Part shown: positions 44,758 to 54,859 of the stretch, piece by piece | Position numbering within the stretch: the first letter of the stretch is position 1 | Layout: the number at the start of each line of letters is the position of its first letter | Assembly: GCF_036880985.1 (NCBI RefSeq) | Contig: NZ_JBAJNO010000009.1 | Location: forward strand, 3,384,501-3,448,500 | DNA: 64,000 bases | Source of the DNA: Limibacter armeniacum | GTDB taxonomy: Bacteria > Bacteroidota > Bacteroidia > Cytophagales > Flammeovirgaceae | Reading direction: 5' to 3' | Translations under genes and position numbers: made by a program | The notes under the pieces: generated by a model | What the model was told of the DNA's origin: nothing | Databases searched by the model: none | What the model saw: only the letters and a program-made list of their open reading frames with translations

Positions 44758-47427
44758 CTATTCGTTCAATACGATAAACTCAACACGCCTGTTGAGTTGT
44801 CGTCCTTCTGAAGTATCATTCGTAGCGATTGGTCTGCTTTCTCCAAAACCTGAAACAATAAGGTGCTGTTCTTCACATCCTTTGTCAACAAGGTAATTTT
44901 TGACGGCTGCAGCTCTTCGTTCAGATAGGTCCAAGTTGAAGTCATCCTCGGCAACATTATCTGTATGGCCAACGATCTTGATGCGTAGAGAAGGGTGTGC
45001 CTTGATATAATTGGCTAGCCTGTTGAGGTCAATGAAAGAATCAGGCCTGATAACGTCTGAATCCGTATCGAAATGGAGCGTTTTGAGGACGAGAGGTGTC
45101 TTGTCCTTATCAGAAGGCTTAAGAGACGTTAGCTGTAGCTTATTTCGCTTAAGGATAAGAGGATTTCTGGTTACAGTCAGGTTGATGTCAACACCACTGC
45201 TGAAGTACCAGTCTTTTTCAGGATAATAGAAATAGTCTTTACCAGGTTCTAGCATCAGTAGGAAAGTTCCGTCGCTATTGGTAGGGATCTTTTTAACGTT
45301 AAGGGTATCCTCTGGATCAATTAAGTGAATATTGGTTCTTATAGGAATGCCTTTGTTATCTGTGATTTTACCAGGAACAAATACAATTGGAGCAGGGCGC
45401 TTCTCTTTTGGAATACTGACCTCATAAATATCTTCTTTGCCAAAACTGTCGTGTTGCCCTGCAGATACAACCAATGCAGACTCACCTGTAGGAGTGAGGT
45501 AAAAGGCATCATTACCTGTGCTGTTAATACTCTTTCCTAAATTAATTGGCTCACTCCAAGCTGTCCAAGAATTAGGGTCTAAGCGTTTGGACATGTAAAT
45601 GTCATATCCTCCTAATCCGTAATGTCCATCAGAGCAAAAATAGAGGGTTTGCATATCAGGATGTAGGTATGGGTTCTTTTCTGCAAAAGGTGTATTGATT
45701 ACCTCTCCAAGGTTGATAGGAGTGCCCCAAGTCCCGTCAGCTTTTTTGACAGATACATAAATATCCAGATTGAACTCACCGGAGCCGTGGTAATATAGCT
45801 TATCAGAAGGGTAGTTGGGATTGTGCCCACCTACAGCACCTGGACGATCTGAACAGAAGAATAAAGCTTGACCATCAGCAGTCATGCTCAAGCCAGCTTC
45901 GTAGTGTGGTGTGTTGATCGGATTGGTGAACACATTCAAGCCTCCCCAATTATCTGAAGAATCTTTTTGAGCGTAGTAGAAATCACCTTTCCCAAGCTGC
46001 TTTTCGGTTCCATTTACATAAGAAAAGCGAGGAAGGTTACTATAGTTACCATAAAGTAACAAGGTTTGCTTGTCAGTGGTGACACCAAGCGGGATTTCAT
46101 GTGATTTGGAATTTATATTATGGGATAATGGCTTTGCTGCGCTCCATGATCCGTCTTCATTTTTTTGTGAATAGAAAACGTCTTCCCCTGTATCGGCTGT
46201 TTTACGAGCGAAGAAAAGTTCTTCTCCATCCAATGTGATGACAGGTTGAAAATCCTTGGCAATACTGTTGATAGATGCACCAAGGTTTTTCAGTACATGT
46301 GGTTGATCTTGCTCCATCAGGAGTTGTATGGTTTTACTGAAGAGTTTTTTCTTTTTAGGGAAGAGTGGTTGGTATGTGTGAAATGTTTTTGCAGCTGACT
46401 TATAGTCCTTGTTATCAATATCTTTTTTGGCTTTGCGCTGAACCGCAATGTAAGCTATGTCAGCAGGAGCAAGTGTGCGAATAAAGCGATCGTAAAGAGC
46501 GTCATTTGTCCCATCGCACCCATTGTAATGAATATTCAGTTTACACAATACCTCCAAAATGCTGTATCCCTCTTTTTCGGCAAAAGTCTTCAGTTTTTGA
46601 TAGGAGGTAGAGCGGCTTTTGAAGCGTGCGTCAAATTCATATTCAGCTGTATAAAATTCAGGGACAATATGTTGAAGCTCATCAGGGGTATAAAGCGCTA
46701 TTATGTCTTTGCAGTATTTCTCGTATAGCTGTCCATCACGTTCCCCATATTGCCTGAGTGATTTGATTTGGGTGTATTCTTCCAGAATTTCTTTTCTGAG
46801 TAGTTGGACTCTTTTGTAGTACGGAGAGTTAGGGTAATCCACCAAGTAATCACCACACTGGCGTATAAGTTCTTCCCGAAGTCCCATGACCCTTTCGGCA
46901 TCTGTTGTTCGGTTATAAATACCTGTACTGTACAGTTGGGCAGTGTTTCTGCGGTAGGGAGCATTATAGATCAAAAAATAAGCTTCCTTTTCAATTCGAG
47001 AGGAGAGGTAGCCGGTCACTTCCGTGTCAGAGGAAGAAATACTTTGCCTTACAGTCGCCTTATCCTGATCAGAGAGATCCGCATACATTTTGGCCGCCAC
47101 TTTACTTAGCGTGAATGCTTCTGAGAGCATATCAAAATATGGCTGGAAGTCTTTGAAGCGAACCTCATAAGCTTCGATAGATTTCAGGTTTTGTTCCTTT
47201 TCGTAAAGTGTCTTGGCTAATGCATAACAGGCAATAGTACTGGAAGTGTCAGTAGCCATTGCTTTACGAAGGCTTTGTTCAGCTATTTCAAATTTCTTGT
47301 TGAAAAGTGCTTCTATCGCTGCTTTTTCCTGCTTGGTTTGGGCATGAGAAATATGTGAGACTAAAATAGTCCCGAAAATGGAAAGCAAAAGCGATGCAAA
47401 GCAAATTTTCCGATCTCTACAAAACAT
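44758..47427 (-). CDS. TPR / PD40-propeller / OmpA-domain outer-membrane protein
   Basis: 889 aa with a signal peptide ending SHAQ. Order: TPR-like helices (about 33-110), a mostly helical part to about 400, a PD40/WD40-like propeller (about 405-665; repeats such as VITLDGEELFFAR, LSMTADGQALFFCSDR, YLHPDMQTLYFCSDG), a carboxypeptidase-like beta domain (about 675-750; KITDNKGIPI), and a C-terminal OmpA peptidoglycan-binding domain (IKIVGHTDN, LSERRAAAVKNYLV, GFGESRPIATN, LNRRVEF). The architecture resembles PorE-type and other T9SS-linked proteins of Bacteroidota that tie the outer membrane to peptidoglycan. Since T9SS genes lie 10 kb downstream, a role with them is possible but unproven. Confidence 0.82.
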   Translation of the reverse strand: MFCRDRKICFASLLLSIFGTILVSHISHAQTKQEKAAIEALFNKKFEIAEQSLRKAMATDTSSTIACYALAKTLYEKEQNLKSIEAYEVRFKDFQPYFDMLSEAFTLSKVAAKMYADLSDQDKATVRQSISSSDTEVTGYLSSRIEKEAYFLIYNAPYRRNTAQLYSTGIYNRTTDAERVMGLREELIRQCGDYLVDYPNSPYYKRVQLLRKEILEEYTQIKSLRQYGERDGQLYEKYCKDIIALYTPDELQHIVPEFYTAEYEFDARFKSRSTSYQKLKTFAEKEGYSILEVLCKLNIHYNGCDGTNDALYDRFIRTLAPADIAYIAVQRKAKKDIDNKDYKSAAKTFHTYQPLFPKKKKLFSKTIQLLMEQDQPHVLKNLGASINSIAKDFQPVITLDGEELFFARKTADTGEDVFYSQKNEDGSWSAAKPLSHNINSKSHEIPLGVTTDKQTLLLYGNYSNLPRFSYVNGTEKQLGKGDFYYAQKDSSDNWGGLNVFTNPINTPHYEAGLSMTADGQALFFCSDRPGAVGGHNPNYPSDKLYYHGSGEFNLDIYVSVKKADGTWGTPINLGEVINTPFAEKNPYLHPDMQTLYFCSDGHYGLGGYDIYMSKRLDPNSWTAWSEPINLGKSINSTGNDAFYLTPTGESALVVSAGQHDSFGKEDIYEVSIPKEKRPAPIVFVPGKITDNKGIPIRTNIHLIDPEDTLNVKKIPTNSDGTFLLMLEPGKDYFYYPEKDWYFSSGVDINLTVTRNPLILKRNKLQLTSLKPSDKDKTPLVLKTLHFDTDSDVIRPDSFIDLNRLANYIKAHPSLRIKIVGHTDNVAEDDFNLDLSERRAAAVKNYLVDKGCEEQHLIVSGFGESRPIATNDTSEGRQLNRRVEFIVLNE

Positions 47428-47617
47428 GTATAATAGTGGTTTTAGCTGTGTATGAAGTTGTTGTAATTAGCAGCATTCATTAAATTATAATTTGAATACA
47501 ATTTATCTTGGTGGTGATTTGTTGAATACTTATACTTACATTAAATCATACAAATTACAAATACCTTTTATTAACAAAAATAATAATCCTGCTCGTAGTT
47601 TTTTTATTCTAATTTAA

Positions 47618-50600
47618 ATGATGACTATTCAGAAACTATTCAAGACACTGCTTGTACTTTTTGGTGCCTTATGGCTGACAGCGTGCTCAACGCTGAATTC
47701 CAACCAAGCTCGTGTAACCTACAGAAATTTTGATGAAGAAATTGACCTGAAACAGAATCTTACTTTCATGTTTGACAGGGAGGTCGCTGAACCGGTCTAT
47801 ATCGGAGATTGGCTAGATGACGAACTGATCAAATTTGAGCCTGCAGTAGTGGGTAAATTCCGTTGGAAATCGGGTAAGGAACTTGAGTTCTCTCCTGAGC
47901 AAGGGTTTATGCCTAGTACAGATTATAAGGCCGAGTTTACAGAGGCTTTTTTCAAGCAGGCAGCTGGTACTAAGATTGAAAAGGAAAGCAGCCGCTTTGC
48001 ATTTCACACACCATACCTAACACTTCAAAATACGGATATTTTTTGGACTATGGGGCAACAAGGTGAGCCTGAAGTTCGAATGAATCTGAATTTTAACTAT
48101 AAAGTTTCACCGCAGGAACTGGATAAGCTTCTGAAAGTGAAAACAAGTGACAAAGAAGCTCCCTATAAGCTGAATACTACGGCTGACGGACAAACGATTC
48201 AAATAGCCTTGGTTGGTTCTGGAAAGATGGAGAAGCAGCCGCTTAAGGTTGAAATTGCCAAGGGCTTGGGTACAACTGAAAGTGCCTATAAAGCGGATGA
48301 TATACTTTTTGAATCAGAAGTGCCTTCCAGAGAAAAGTTTAAGGTGCTGAGAGCTGAGTCAGAATACCACCAAGGACAGTATATCGTGCATATTCATACC
48401 AATCAAGGGGTAGGAGTCGAAGAGGTGAAGCCATTTGTGAAGGTAGTTCCTAAGTTACCTTTTGAAATTGAAAAGCTGGATTATGGCTTTTTGGTCAAAG
48501 GTAATTTTGAAATGGGCAAGGAGTACAAGCTTGTGGTTGATAAAGGCCTTAAAGGTGTATTTCAAGATAAGCTTGGGACGGACTTCACTCAGGATGTCAT
48601 GTTTGGAAATGTAGATCCCTCTATCGGGTTTGGAGATAGCAAGGCGATTTACCTGAATAAAAAAGGAGTACGACAGGTAGGCGTTAAGATTGTCAATGTA
48701 AAAGAAATTGAAGTTGCTGTCCATAAGATTTATAAAAACAACCTGTTGGCTTACCTGAGAGATAACGGGCATTTGGGTAGCTATTACGATGAGAACTACT
48801 ACTATACTGATTTTGGTAAGTATGGAGATGAGATATTCAATGAAACCATCGAAACCAAAGCTTTAAAGGAAGCGGAGGGACAATATTTGATTGACTTGAA
48901 TATTCCTGATAGCAAACCCTTTGAAGGAGTTTATGTATTGACAGTGAGAAGTACAGATCAGCGCTATTTGAAAGCTCGTAAGCTGGTTGCCGTTTCTGAT
49001 ATTGGGCTTATTGCTAAAAGAGGAGGTAATTCAATTACGGTTTTTGCTAACTCTGTAATGACTACGGAGCCTTTGGCAGATGTGGAAGTCACATTGGTAA
49101 GTACCAACAATCAGGAAGTCTATACACTGAAAACGAATGCTTCTGGTGTAGCACAGTTTAAGGATCTGAAGTCTACGGTACCGGGTTTTGATGTGAATAT
49201 GTTATTGGCTAAAAAAGGCAATGACTTTAACTATATGCACTTCAGACAGACTGAGGTTGAGAAATATCGCTATGAGGTTGGTGGTATGCGTAGCAATGTG
49301 ACAGGGCTAATGGCTTACCTGTATGGTGATAGAAACTTGTACCGTCCTGGTGAGACGATTCACCTGAAGACAGTAGTTAGGGACAGTCAATGGAAAGCGG
49401 TACAGGACTTACCAATCAAGTTGAAAGTGCTGATGCCTGATGGTAATGAGTTTGTTTCCGAGAAGGCTGAGCTGAATAAGCAGGGTACGTATGAGACAGA
49501 TGTAAAACTACCAGCTTCTACGATTACAGGTACATATAGCGTAGAGTTACATACAGCGAATGATGTGCTTTTAAGTAGCTATAAGGTTAGTGTAGAAGAG
49601 TTTATGCCTGACCGAATTAAGGTCAATGTAAATACAGATAAGGAATCGCTGAAAACAGAAGAAGCGTTAGTGCTGAAAGCACAAGCTTTGAATTTGTTTG
49701 GACCACCTGCTGCAGGAAGAAATTATGAAGTGGAAATGCAACTCAGTAAGCAGTATTTTTCTCCTAAAGACCTGCGTGAATATGATTTCTCTTTGAAAGG
49801 AATGGATAACCTTCGCTTTGAAAAGGAATATCGTGAAGGTCAGACCGACAATGAAGGTAACCTTGAAGAGCAGTTTGCAATCGCTAAGAACTTTAAGAAT
49901 AAAGGTCTATTAGAAGGGAAAATATATACCACTGTTTTTGATGAAACGGGAAGACCTGTTAACAGGATCACTCGCTTCGAGGTGGTTACACAGGATGTGT
50001 TTGTTGGTATCAAGAACACAGACAGGTACATCAAAGCTAGAAGCCAAATGCAAGTACCTCTTGTGGCGGTCAACCATACAGGGAAAGTGTATAAGTCAGC
50101 CAAAGCAAGATTGAAATTAATCAAGTACGATTGGCAATCTGTATTGGAGCGAAACAACTATGGCAGGTACCGCTATGTATCCAATAAGAAGGAAAGAGTA
50201 ATTGCAGATAAGCAGATCTCACTGAATGGCTCAGGTTCTTCATATTCATTTGTGCCACAAGAGTCAGGAGAATATGAGCTGAGAGTCTATGCAGAAGGTT
50301 CGGATACCTATGTAAGTAGAGAATTTTATGCTTACGGATGGGGTAGTACTACCAACTCTTCATTTGAAGTAGATAAGGAAGGGCGTATTTCAATGGAACT
50401 GGATAAGGAGAACTATGAAATTGGTGAAACTGCTAATGTCTTGTTCAAAGCACCATTCTCTGGGAAACTGCTGGTAACAGTTGAGCGTGAAGAAGTCTTG
50501 GATCATTTTGTCATTGATACAGAAAAGAAATCGGCAACGCTGCAACTCCCAATCAAAGAAAGCTATTTGCCAAATGCATATATCTCTGCAACATTGATTA

Positions 50601-53011
50601 AGCCATTAACCGATGATGCTATACCACTGACCGTAGCACATGGTATTGAGCCAATCAATGTGAAAAACTCGGAGAAGCAGATTCAGCTGACGGTAGAAGC
50701 TCCTGAAAAGTCACGCTCACGTAAGCAGCAGGAAATTACGATTAAATCTTCTTTGGAGGAATCAGATATTGAAGTAACGGTAGCGGTAGTGGATGAAGGT
50801 GTATTGCAGATCAAAAACTATCAGTCACCAGATCCTTTCAGTTATTTCTTCCAGAAAAGAGCGTTGGAAGTGAACTCTTATGATTTGTATCCAAAGCTAT
50901 TCCCTGAACTGAAACCTCAAGCCGCAAGGTTTGGTGCAGGAGCCTTTGCGGATGAGATGGGAAAACGCGTGAACCCACTTTCAAACAAAAGGGTAAAACT
51001 GGTTTCTTTCTGGAGTGGAACGCTCAAGACAGACAGTGATGGAGAAGTAACATACAAGATAGATGTTCCGGAGTTTTCAGGAAGTCTTCGTGTAATGGCT
51101 GTAGCAGTAAAAGGAGATGCATTTGGTGCAGGTTCGGCCCATATTACAGTAGCAGACCCATTGGTAGTTAGTACGGCATTGCCAAGGTTTATGAGTCCTT
51201 CTGATAAGGTAAAGATGCCTGTCACGCTTACGAATACAACAGATAAGGCAATGAAGGTCGATGCTTCTTTTGAATTGGAGGGAGCATTGAAAAATGAAGG
51301 AGATAGTAAAGAAAGTGTTACCATACCTGCCAATAGTGAGAAGTTGATTAACTTTGAGTTGAGTGCTGCAAAAGCAATAGGGACAGGTAAGGTAAAGGTG
51401 ATTGCTAAAACAAATGGCGAGAACTTTATCAGTGAAACAGACCTGACGGTAAGACCTTCCACATCATTGCTGAAGGCAAGTGGTGCAGGTGTTGTGGATG
51501 CAGGAAAGACAGCTAAGGTTGATTTGAAGCGAGATTATCTGGATACTTCCATCAAAGGAAAGCTGTTGGTAAGTAAATCACCTGTGGTTCAGTTTGCAGA
51601 TAACCTTGATTATTTGCTTAGGTATCCATACGGATGTGTAGAGCAGACTGTGTCCGCAGTGTTCCCTCAACTTTATTTTGCAGACCTATCCAATGTGTTG
51701 GGGCAAGGAAGTGAGTCAACTAAAGCCAATGCCGATTATAATATAAAGGAAGCTATCAACAAGCTAAAGACAATGCAGCTTTACAGTGGTGGACTTTCTT
51801 ATTGGCAAGGAGGCTCTTATGAGAGTTGGTGGGGGAGTGTTTACGCTGCCCATTTCTTGCAAGAGGCTTCTAAGGCAGGGTATCATGTGGATAAAAAATT
51901 ATTGGACAAGCTCTATGCTTACCTGAAAGGAAGACTGAAGCAAAAGAGAACGCATAAGTATTATTACTATGTAAGTGGCTCACGATATGAGAGAGAGGTG
52001 GCTTCAAGAGAAGTGTTCTATTCTATGTATGTATTGGCAAATATGGGGTATCACGATCTAGCTACCATGAACTATTACAAGGCAAAACCTGAATTGTTGA
52101 CAACAGATTCTAAATACCTGTTGGCTTCAACTTACCTTTTGTCAGGAGATATGAAAAGTTACCGAACTGTCTTGCCAGCTGCTTTTGGAAAGGAGAAAAC
52201 GGAAAAAGAGTTTGGTGGTAGTTTCGCTTCATTTATCCGAGATAGGGCATTGGTGTTGAATGTAATGCTTGAGGCTGATCCAAATAATGCTCAGATAGGT
52301 TCATTGGCACGTGAGCTTACACAGGAAATGAAAAACAGCAAGTATCTTTCTACACAGGAAAGCGCTTTTGGAATGCTGGCACTAGGTAAATTTACCCGTA
52401 AAAATGAATCAAGTAATGTGACAGGGGTGGTAAGCGCTGATGGTAAAAAAGTAGATTCATTTAATGGAAATGACTTAGTAGCAAAAGAGGGAGTGTTGGG
52501 CAAGCAGGTTGAAATTAAGGCAGAAGGTGCTGGAAAACTTTATTACTTCTGGGAAATGGAAGGTCTGAGTACAACAGGAGAGTTTAAGGAGGGAGATAGC
52601 CAATTGAAAGTGAGAAGAAGTTTCCTTGATAGAAATGGTAACCAGATAAGTGCTGATGCCTTTAATCAAAATGACTTGATTGTAGTGAAGATTACTTTGG
52701 AAACTGATGGTAGAAATGTAGAGAATGTAGTAGTTACAGACATGTTGCCAGCAGGTTTTGAAGTGGAAAACCCAAGAATCAGTCAAGTACCTGGAATGGA
52801 GTGGGCAAAAGGAAGTGCGCCTGAGCATTCTGACTTTAGAGATGATCGAGTTAACTTCTTTACTACAGCCACAAGTAAGCCTAAGGATTACTACTATGTA
52901 GTAAGGGCTGTTTCCAAAGGTGAGTTTAGAATGGGACCAGTCAGTGCAGATGCCATGTACAATGGCGAGTACCACTCCTACCATGGAGCAGGTAAGGTAA
53001 CTGTCCAATAA
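47618..53011 (+). CDS. Bacterial alpha-2-macroglobulin lipoprotein
   Basis: 1797 aa. Signal peptide with lipobox LTAC (Cys about 23). Macroglobulin beta domains fill the N-terminal two thirds (with LYGDRNLYRPGETIHLKTVV, the MG hallmark), followed by the conserved FWSGTLKTDSDGEVTYKIDVPEFSG and DPLVVSTALPRFMSPSD, then the helical thioester domain with intact GCVEQ, Cys at residue 1340, and a C-terminal receptor-like domain. Such proteins trap proteases by covalent thioester capture in the periplasm. The usual partner penicillin-binding protein 1C gene is not next to it. It is followed by a terminator; an Omp85 gene comes next. Confidence 0.94.
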   Translation: MMTIQKLFKTLLVLFGALWLTACSTLNSNQARVTYRNFDEEIDLKQNLTFMFDREVAEPVYIGDWLDDELIKFEPAVVGKFRWKSGKELEFSPEQGFMPSTDYKAEFTEAFFKQAAGTKIEKESSRFAFHTPYLTLQNTDIFWTMGQQGEPEVRMNLNFNYKVSPQELDKLLKVKTSDKEAPYKLNTTADGQTIQIALVGSGKMEKQPLKVEIAKGLGTTESAYKADDILFESEVPSREKFKVLRAESEYHQGQYIVHIHTNQGVGVEEVKPFVKVVPKLPFEIEKLDYGFLVKGNFEMGKEYKLVVDKGLKGVFQDKLGTDFTQDVMFGNVDPSIGFGDSKAIYLNKKGVRQVGVKIVNVKEIEVAVHKIYKNNLLAYLRDNGHLGSYYDENYYYTDFGKYGDEIFNETIETKALKEAEGQYLIDLNIPDSKPFEGVYVLTVRSTDQRYLKARKLVAVSDIGLIAKRGGNSITVFANSVMTTEPLADVEVTLVSTNNQEVYTLKTNASGVAQFKDLKSTVPGFDVNMLLAKKGNDFNYMHFRQTEVEKYRYEVGGMRSNVTGLMAYLYGDRNLYRPGETIHLKTVVRDSQWKAVQDLPIKLKVLMPDGNEFVSEKAELNKQGTYETDVKLPASTITGTYSVELHTANDVLLSSYKVSVEEFMPDRIKVNVNTDKESLKTEEALVLKAQALNLFGPPAAGRNYEVEMQLSKQYFSPKDLREYDFSLKGMDNLRFEKEYREGQTDNEGNLEEQFAIAKNFKNKGLLEGKIYTTVFDETGRPVNRITRFEVVTQDVFVGIKNTDRYIKARSQMQVPLVAVNHTGKVYKSAKARLKLIKYDWQSVLERNNYGRYRYVSNKKERVIADKQISLNGSGSSYSFVPQESGEYELRVYAEGSDTYVSREFYAYGWGSTTNSSFEVDKEGRISMELDKENYEIGETANVLFKAPFSGKLLVTVEREEVLDHFVIDTEKKSATLQLPIKESYLPNAYISATLIKPLTDDAIPLTVAHGIEPINVKNSEKQIQLTVEAPEKSRSRKQQEITIKSSLEESDIEVTVAVVDEGVLQIKNYQSPDPFSYFFQKRALEVNSYDLYPKLFPELKPQAARFGAGAFADEMGKRVNPLSNKRVKLVSFWSGTLKTDSDGEVTYKIDVPEFSGSLRVMAVAVKGDAFGAGSAHITVADPLVVSTALPRFMSPSDKVKMPVTLTNTTDKAMKVDASFELEGALKNEGDSKESVTIPANSEKLINFELSAAKAIGTGKVKVIAKTNGENFISETDLTVRPSTSLLKASGAGVVDAGKTAKVDLKRDYLDTSIKGKLLVSKSPVVQFADNLDYLLRYPYGCVEQTVSAVFPQLYFADLSNVLGQGSESTKANADYNIKEAINKLKTMQLYSGGLSYWQGGSYESWWGSVYAAHFLQEASKAGYHVDKKLLDKLYAYLKGRLKQKRTHKYYYYVSGSRYEREVASREVFYSMYVLANMGYHDLATMNYYKAKPELLTTDSKYLLASTYLLSGDMKSYRTVLPAAFGKEKTEKEFGGSFASFIRDRALVLNVMLEADPNNAQIGSLARELTQEMKNSKYLSTQESAFGMLALGKFTRKNESSNVTGVVSADGKKVDSFNGNDLVAKEGVLGKQVEIKAEGAGKLYYFWEMEGLSTTGEFKEGDSQLKVRRSFLDRNGNQISADAFNQNDLIVVKITLETDGRNVENVVVTDMLPAGFEVENPRISQVPGMEWAKGSAPEHSDFRDDRVNFFTTATSKPKDYYYVVRAVSKGEFRMGPVSADAMYNGEYHSYHGAGKVTVQ

Positions 53012-53037
53012 ATTATAAAAATGATAGAATAAATATA

Positions 53038-53070
53038 AGATTCCGCTTCCCTTTGGAAGCGGAATTTTTT
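53038..53070 (+). terminator. Terminator of the alpha-2-macroglobulin gene
   Basis: Perfect 11-bp stem (53040-53050 with 53055-53065), 4-base loop, T run. Confidence 0.9.
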
Positions 53071-53107
53071 GTTTGTATACTGCTGACTTTTTGGGAGTAA
53101 GAGGAAA

Positions 53108-54802
53108 ATGCATAGCATGCAGATTAGATTAGCCTTTGTAATCTTATTTTTAGCCTGCTCTGTTACAGTCAGAGGGCAGTACATGCTACGAATGATAGAT
53201 TCGGAGACTGGGGATGAATTTGCTATTGATAGCAATTTACCTACGGATTCTTTGGGGCAGATGGCTAAGGTTACATCTATCTTGGAAGAATGGAGAACTA
53301 AAGGTTATCTGTTAGCCTCATTAGATAACGTGATGAAACTTGCAGATACATTGTCTGTTCAGGTTTATAGGGGTAAGCAGTTTGAATATTTGAATTTCAC
53401 TTCTACTAATGTTCCACCTCAGATACTTAAAAAAGTAGGGTTTACTAACCGTAAGTTGAGTTTTACTGAGTGGGGCAAAGTCAGAAAGTTGATGCTAGAC
53501 TATTCAGAAAACCACGGTTACCCATTTGCAGAACTGGAATTAGATAGTTTGAAGGAAACACAGGAAGGTGTTTTTGCAGCGTTAAATTATCGGGCAGGGT
53601 CTGAAGTCGTGTTTGACACCTTGATTGTCAAATCAAATGAACGGTTGAAGGTTCAAAAAAAATTCTTTCATACTTACTTAGGAATCAAAGAGGGGGACTT
53701 ATTCTCTCAAAAGGGTGTAAAGGAAGTAGAAAAAAGAATCAAAGCACTACCTTACCTTGTATTGGAACGGATCCCTGAAGTGAGGTTTGAAAATAATAAG
53801 GCAAATGTTGAGCTATTCTTGAAGAGAAGAAAAGCCAATACGATTGATGGTATTGTTGGTTTTTTACCGAATGCTCAGGAGGAAGGGAAACTGTTGCTGA
53901 CAGGTCAACTTAAGTTAGATTTATACAACCCACTTGGAACCGGAAAACATGTGTTTTTTGAATGGCAACGACTGAAGGAAGCTTCCCAAACACTAAACAT
54001 TTTGTATGAGCATCCGAACCTACTGAAAACACCTCTTGATCTGGAAGCTAAATTTTTCTTGCAAAAGGAAGACTCGAGTTATATCAACTTAAATAGGAAA
54101 CTAGGGTTGAAATATCGATTTCCTTCAGGAGGAATGAGCGGTTTTTTTACTGAGTGGAAGGATAGCAGAAGTATTGAAGAAGAGGGAAGTGAGGGACAGA
54201 AATACCCTGATAGCAACGTGTTGCTGTATGGTGTGAGCTATCAGCAAATAGACTTAGATGACTTTTTCTTTCCTCGAAAAGGATATACAATAGATTTCTC
54301 TATAGCAGGAGGTGATAAAGCGGTGACTTTACAGACCGAATCTATGACTGATAGTATATCAAACCTTACCCAAATAGAAATTAACACGGATTTTAAACAG
54401 TACATTAAGACGGGAAAGAATTCTACCTTATTTTTGCGGGAAAATATTGGTTGGATGTACAGCGATACCTTATTTCTAAATGATTTATATAGAGTAGGAG
54501 GTTTTAAATCGTTGAGAGGTTTTAATGAGGCAGAGTTTTTTGTGTCTGCTTATGGTATTTGTACTGTTGAGTGGCGCCTGTTTTTTGAACAACAGTCCTA
54601 TCTGTTTCTTTTTACAGATGGAGGGTGGATAAATAGCGGTGTTGATGGTGATACAAAGATCCCGATAGGAATTGGTAGTGGACTGAGTTTTGCTACAAAA
54701 GCGGGGGTGTTTAACCTGGCATATGCTATTGGAAAAGTGGCAGGACAACCATTTAGTGCAAAACTGGCTAAAGTACATTTTGGATTAGTCAGTAGATTTT
54801 AA
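53108..54802 (+). CDS. Omp85-superfamily (BamA/TamA-like) outer-membrane protein
   Basis: 564 aa with a signal peptide ending VRGQ; ATG at 53108 or 53117 are both possible. Two to three POTRA-like domains (about 45-250; GYPFAELELDSL, HTYLGIKEGDLFSQKGV) precede a 16-strand-type barrel. The Omp85 signature is GGFKSLRGFNEAEFF (about 460-475) and the protein ends in Phe. Too short and differently arranged for BamA itself (about 800 aa), so it is a TamA-like or two-partner-secretion-like transporter/insertase; partner unknown. The DUF4271 gene follows 57 bases later and may be cotranscribed. Confidence 0.82.
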   Translation: MHSMQIRLAFVILFLACSVTVRGQYMLRMIDSETGDEFAIDSNLPTDSLGQMAKVTSILEEWRTKGYLLASLDNVMKLADTLSVQVYRGKQFEYLNFTSTNVPPQILKKVGFTNRKLSFTEWGKVRKLMLDYSENHGYPFAELELDSLKETQEGVFAALNYRAGSEVVFDTLIVKSNERLKVQKKFFHTYLGIKEGDLFSQKGVKEVEKRIKALPYLVLERIPEVRFENNKANVELFLKRRKANTIDGIVGFLPNAQEEGKLLLTGQLKLDLYNPLGTGKHVFFEWQRLKEASQTLNILYEHPNLLKTPLDLEAKFFLQKEDSSYINLNRKLGLKYRFPSGGMSGFFTEWKDSRSIEEEGSEGQKYPDSNVLLYGVSYQQIDLDDFFFPRKGYTIDFSIAGGDKAVTLQTESMTDSISNLTQIEINTDFKQYIKTGKNSTLFLRENIGWMYSDTLFLNDLYRVGGFKSLRGFNEAEFFVSAYGICTVEWRLFFEQQSYLFLFTDGGWINSGVDGDTKIPIGIGSGLSFATKAGVFNLAYAIGKVAGQPFSAKLAKVHFGLVSRF

Positions 54803-54859
54803 TGATAGGTAACTAAAACCTGAAAGTGGATTTGTACTTTTAGGAAATGATGATATAAG

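Noticed and set aside
50917-51462. Minus-strand 181-codon frame inside the alpha-2-macroglobulin gene
   Set aside because: Fully contained in a clear coding gene, no start signal, low-complexity product.
52475-53113. Minus-strand 212-codon frame at the end of the alpha-2-macroglobulin gene
   Set aside because: Antisense to conserved coding sequence and to a terminator.
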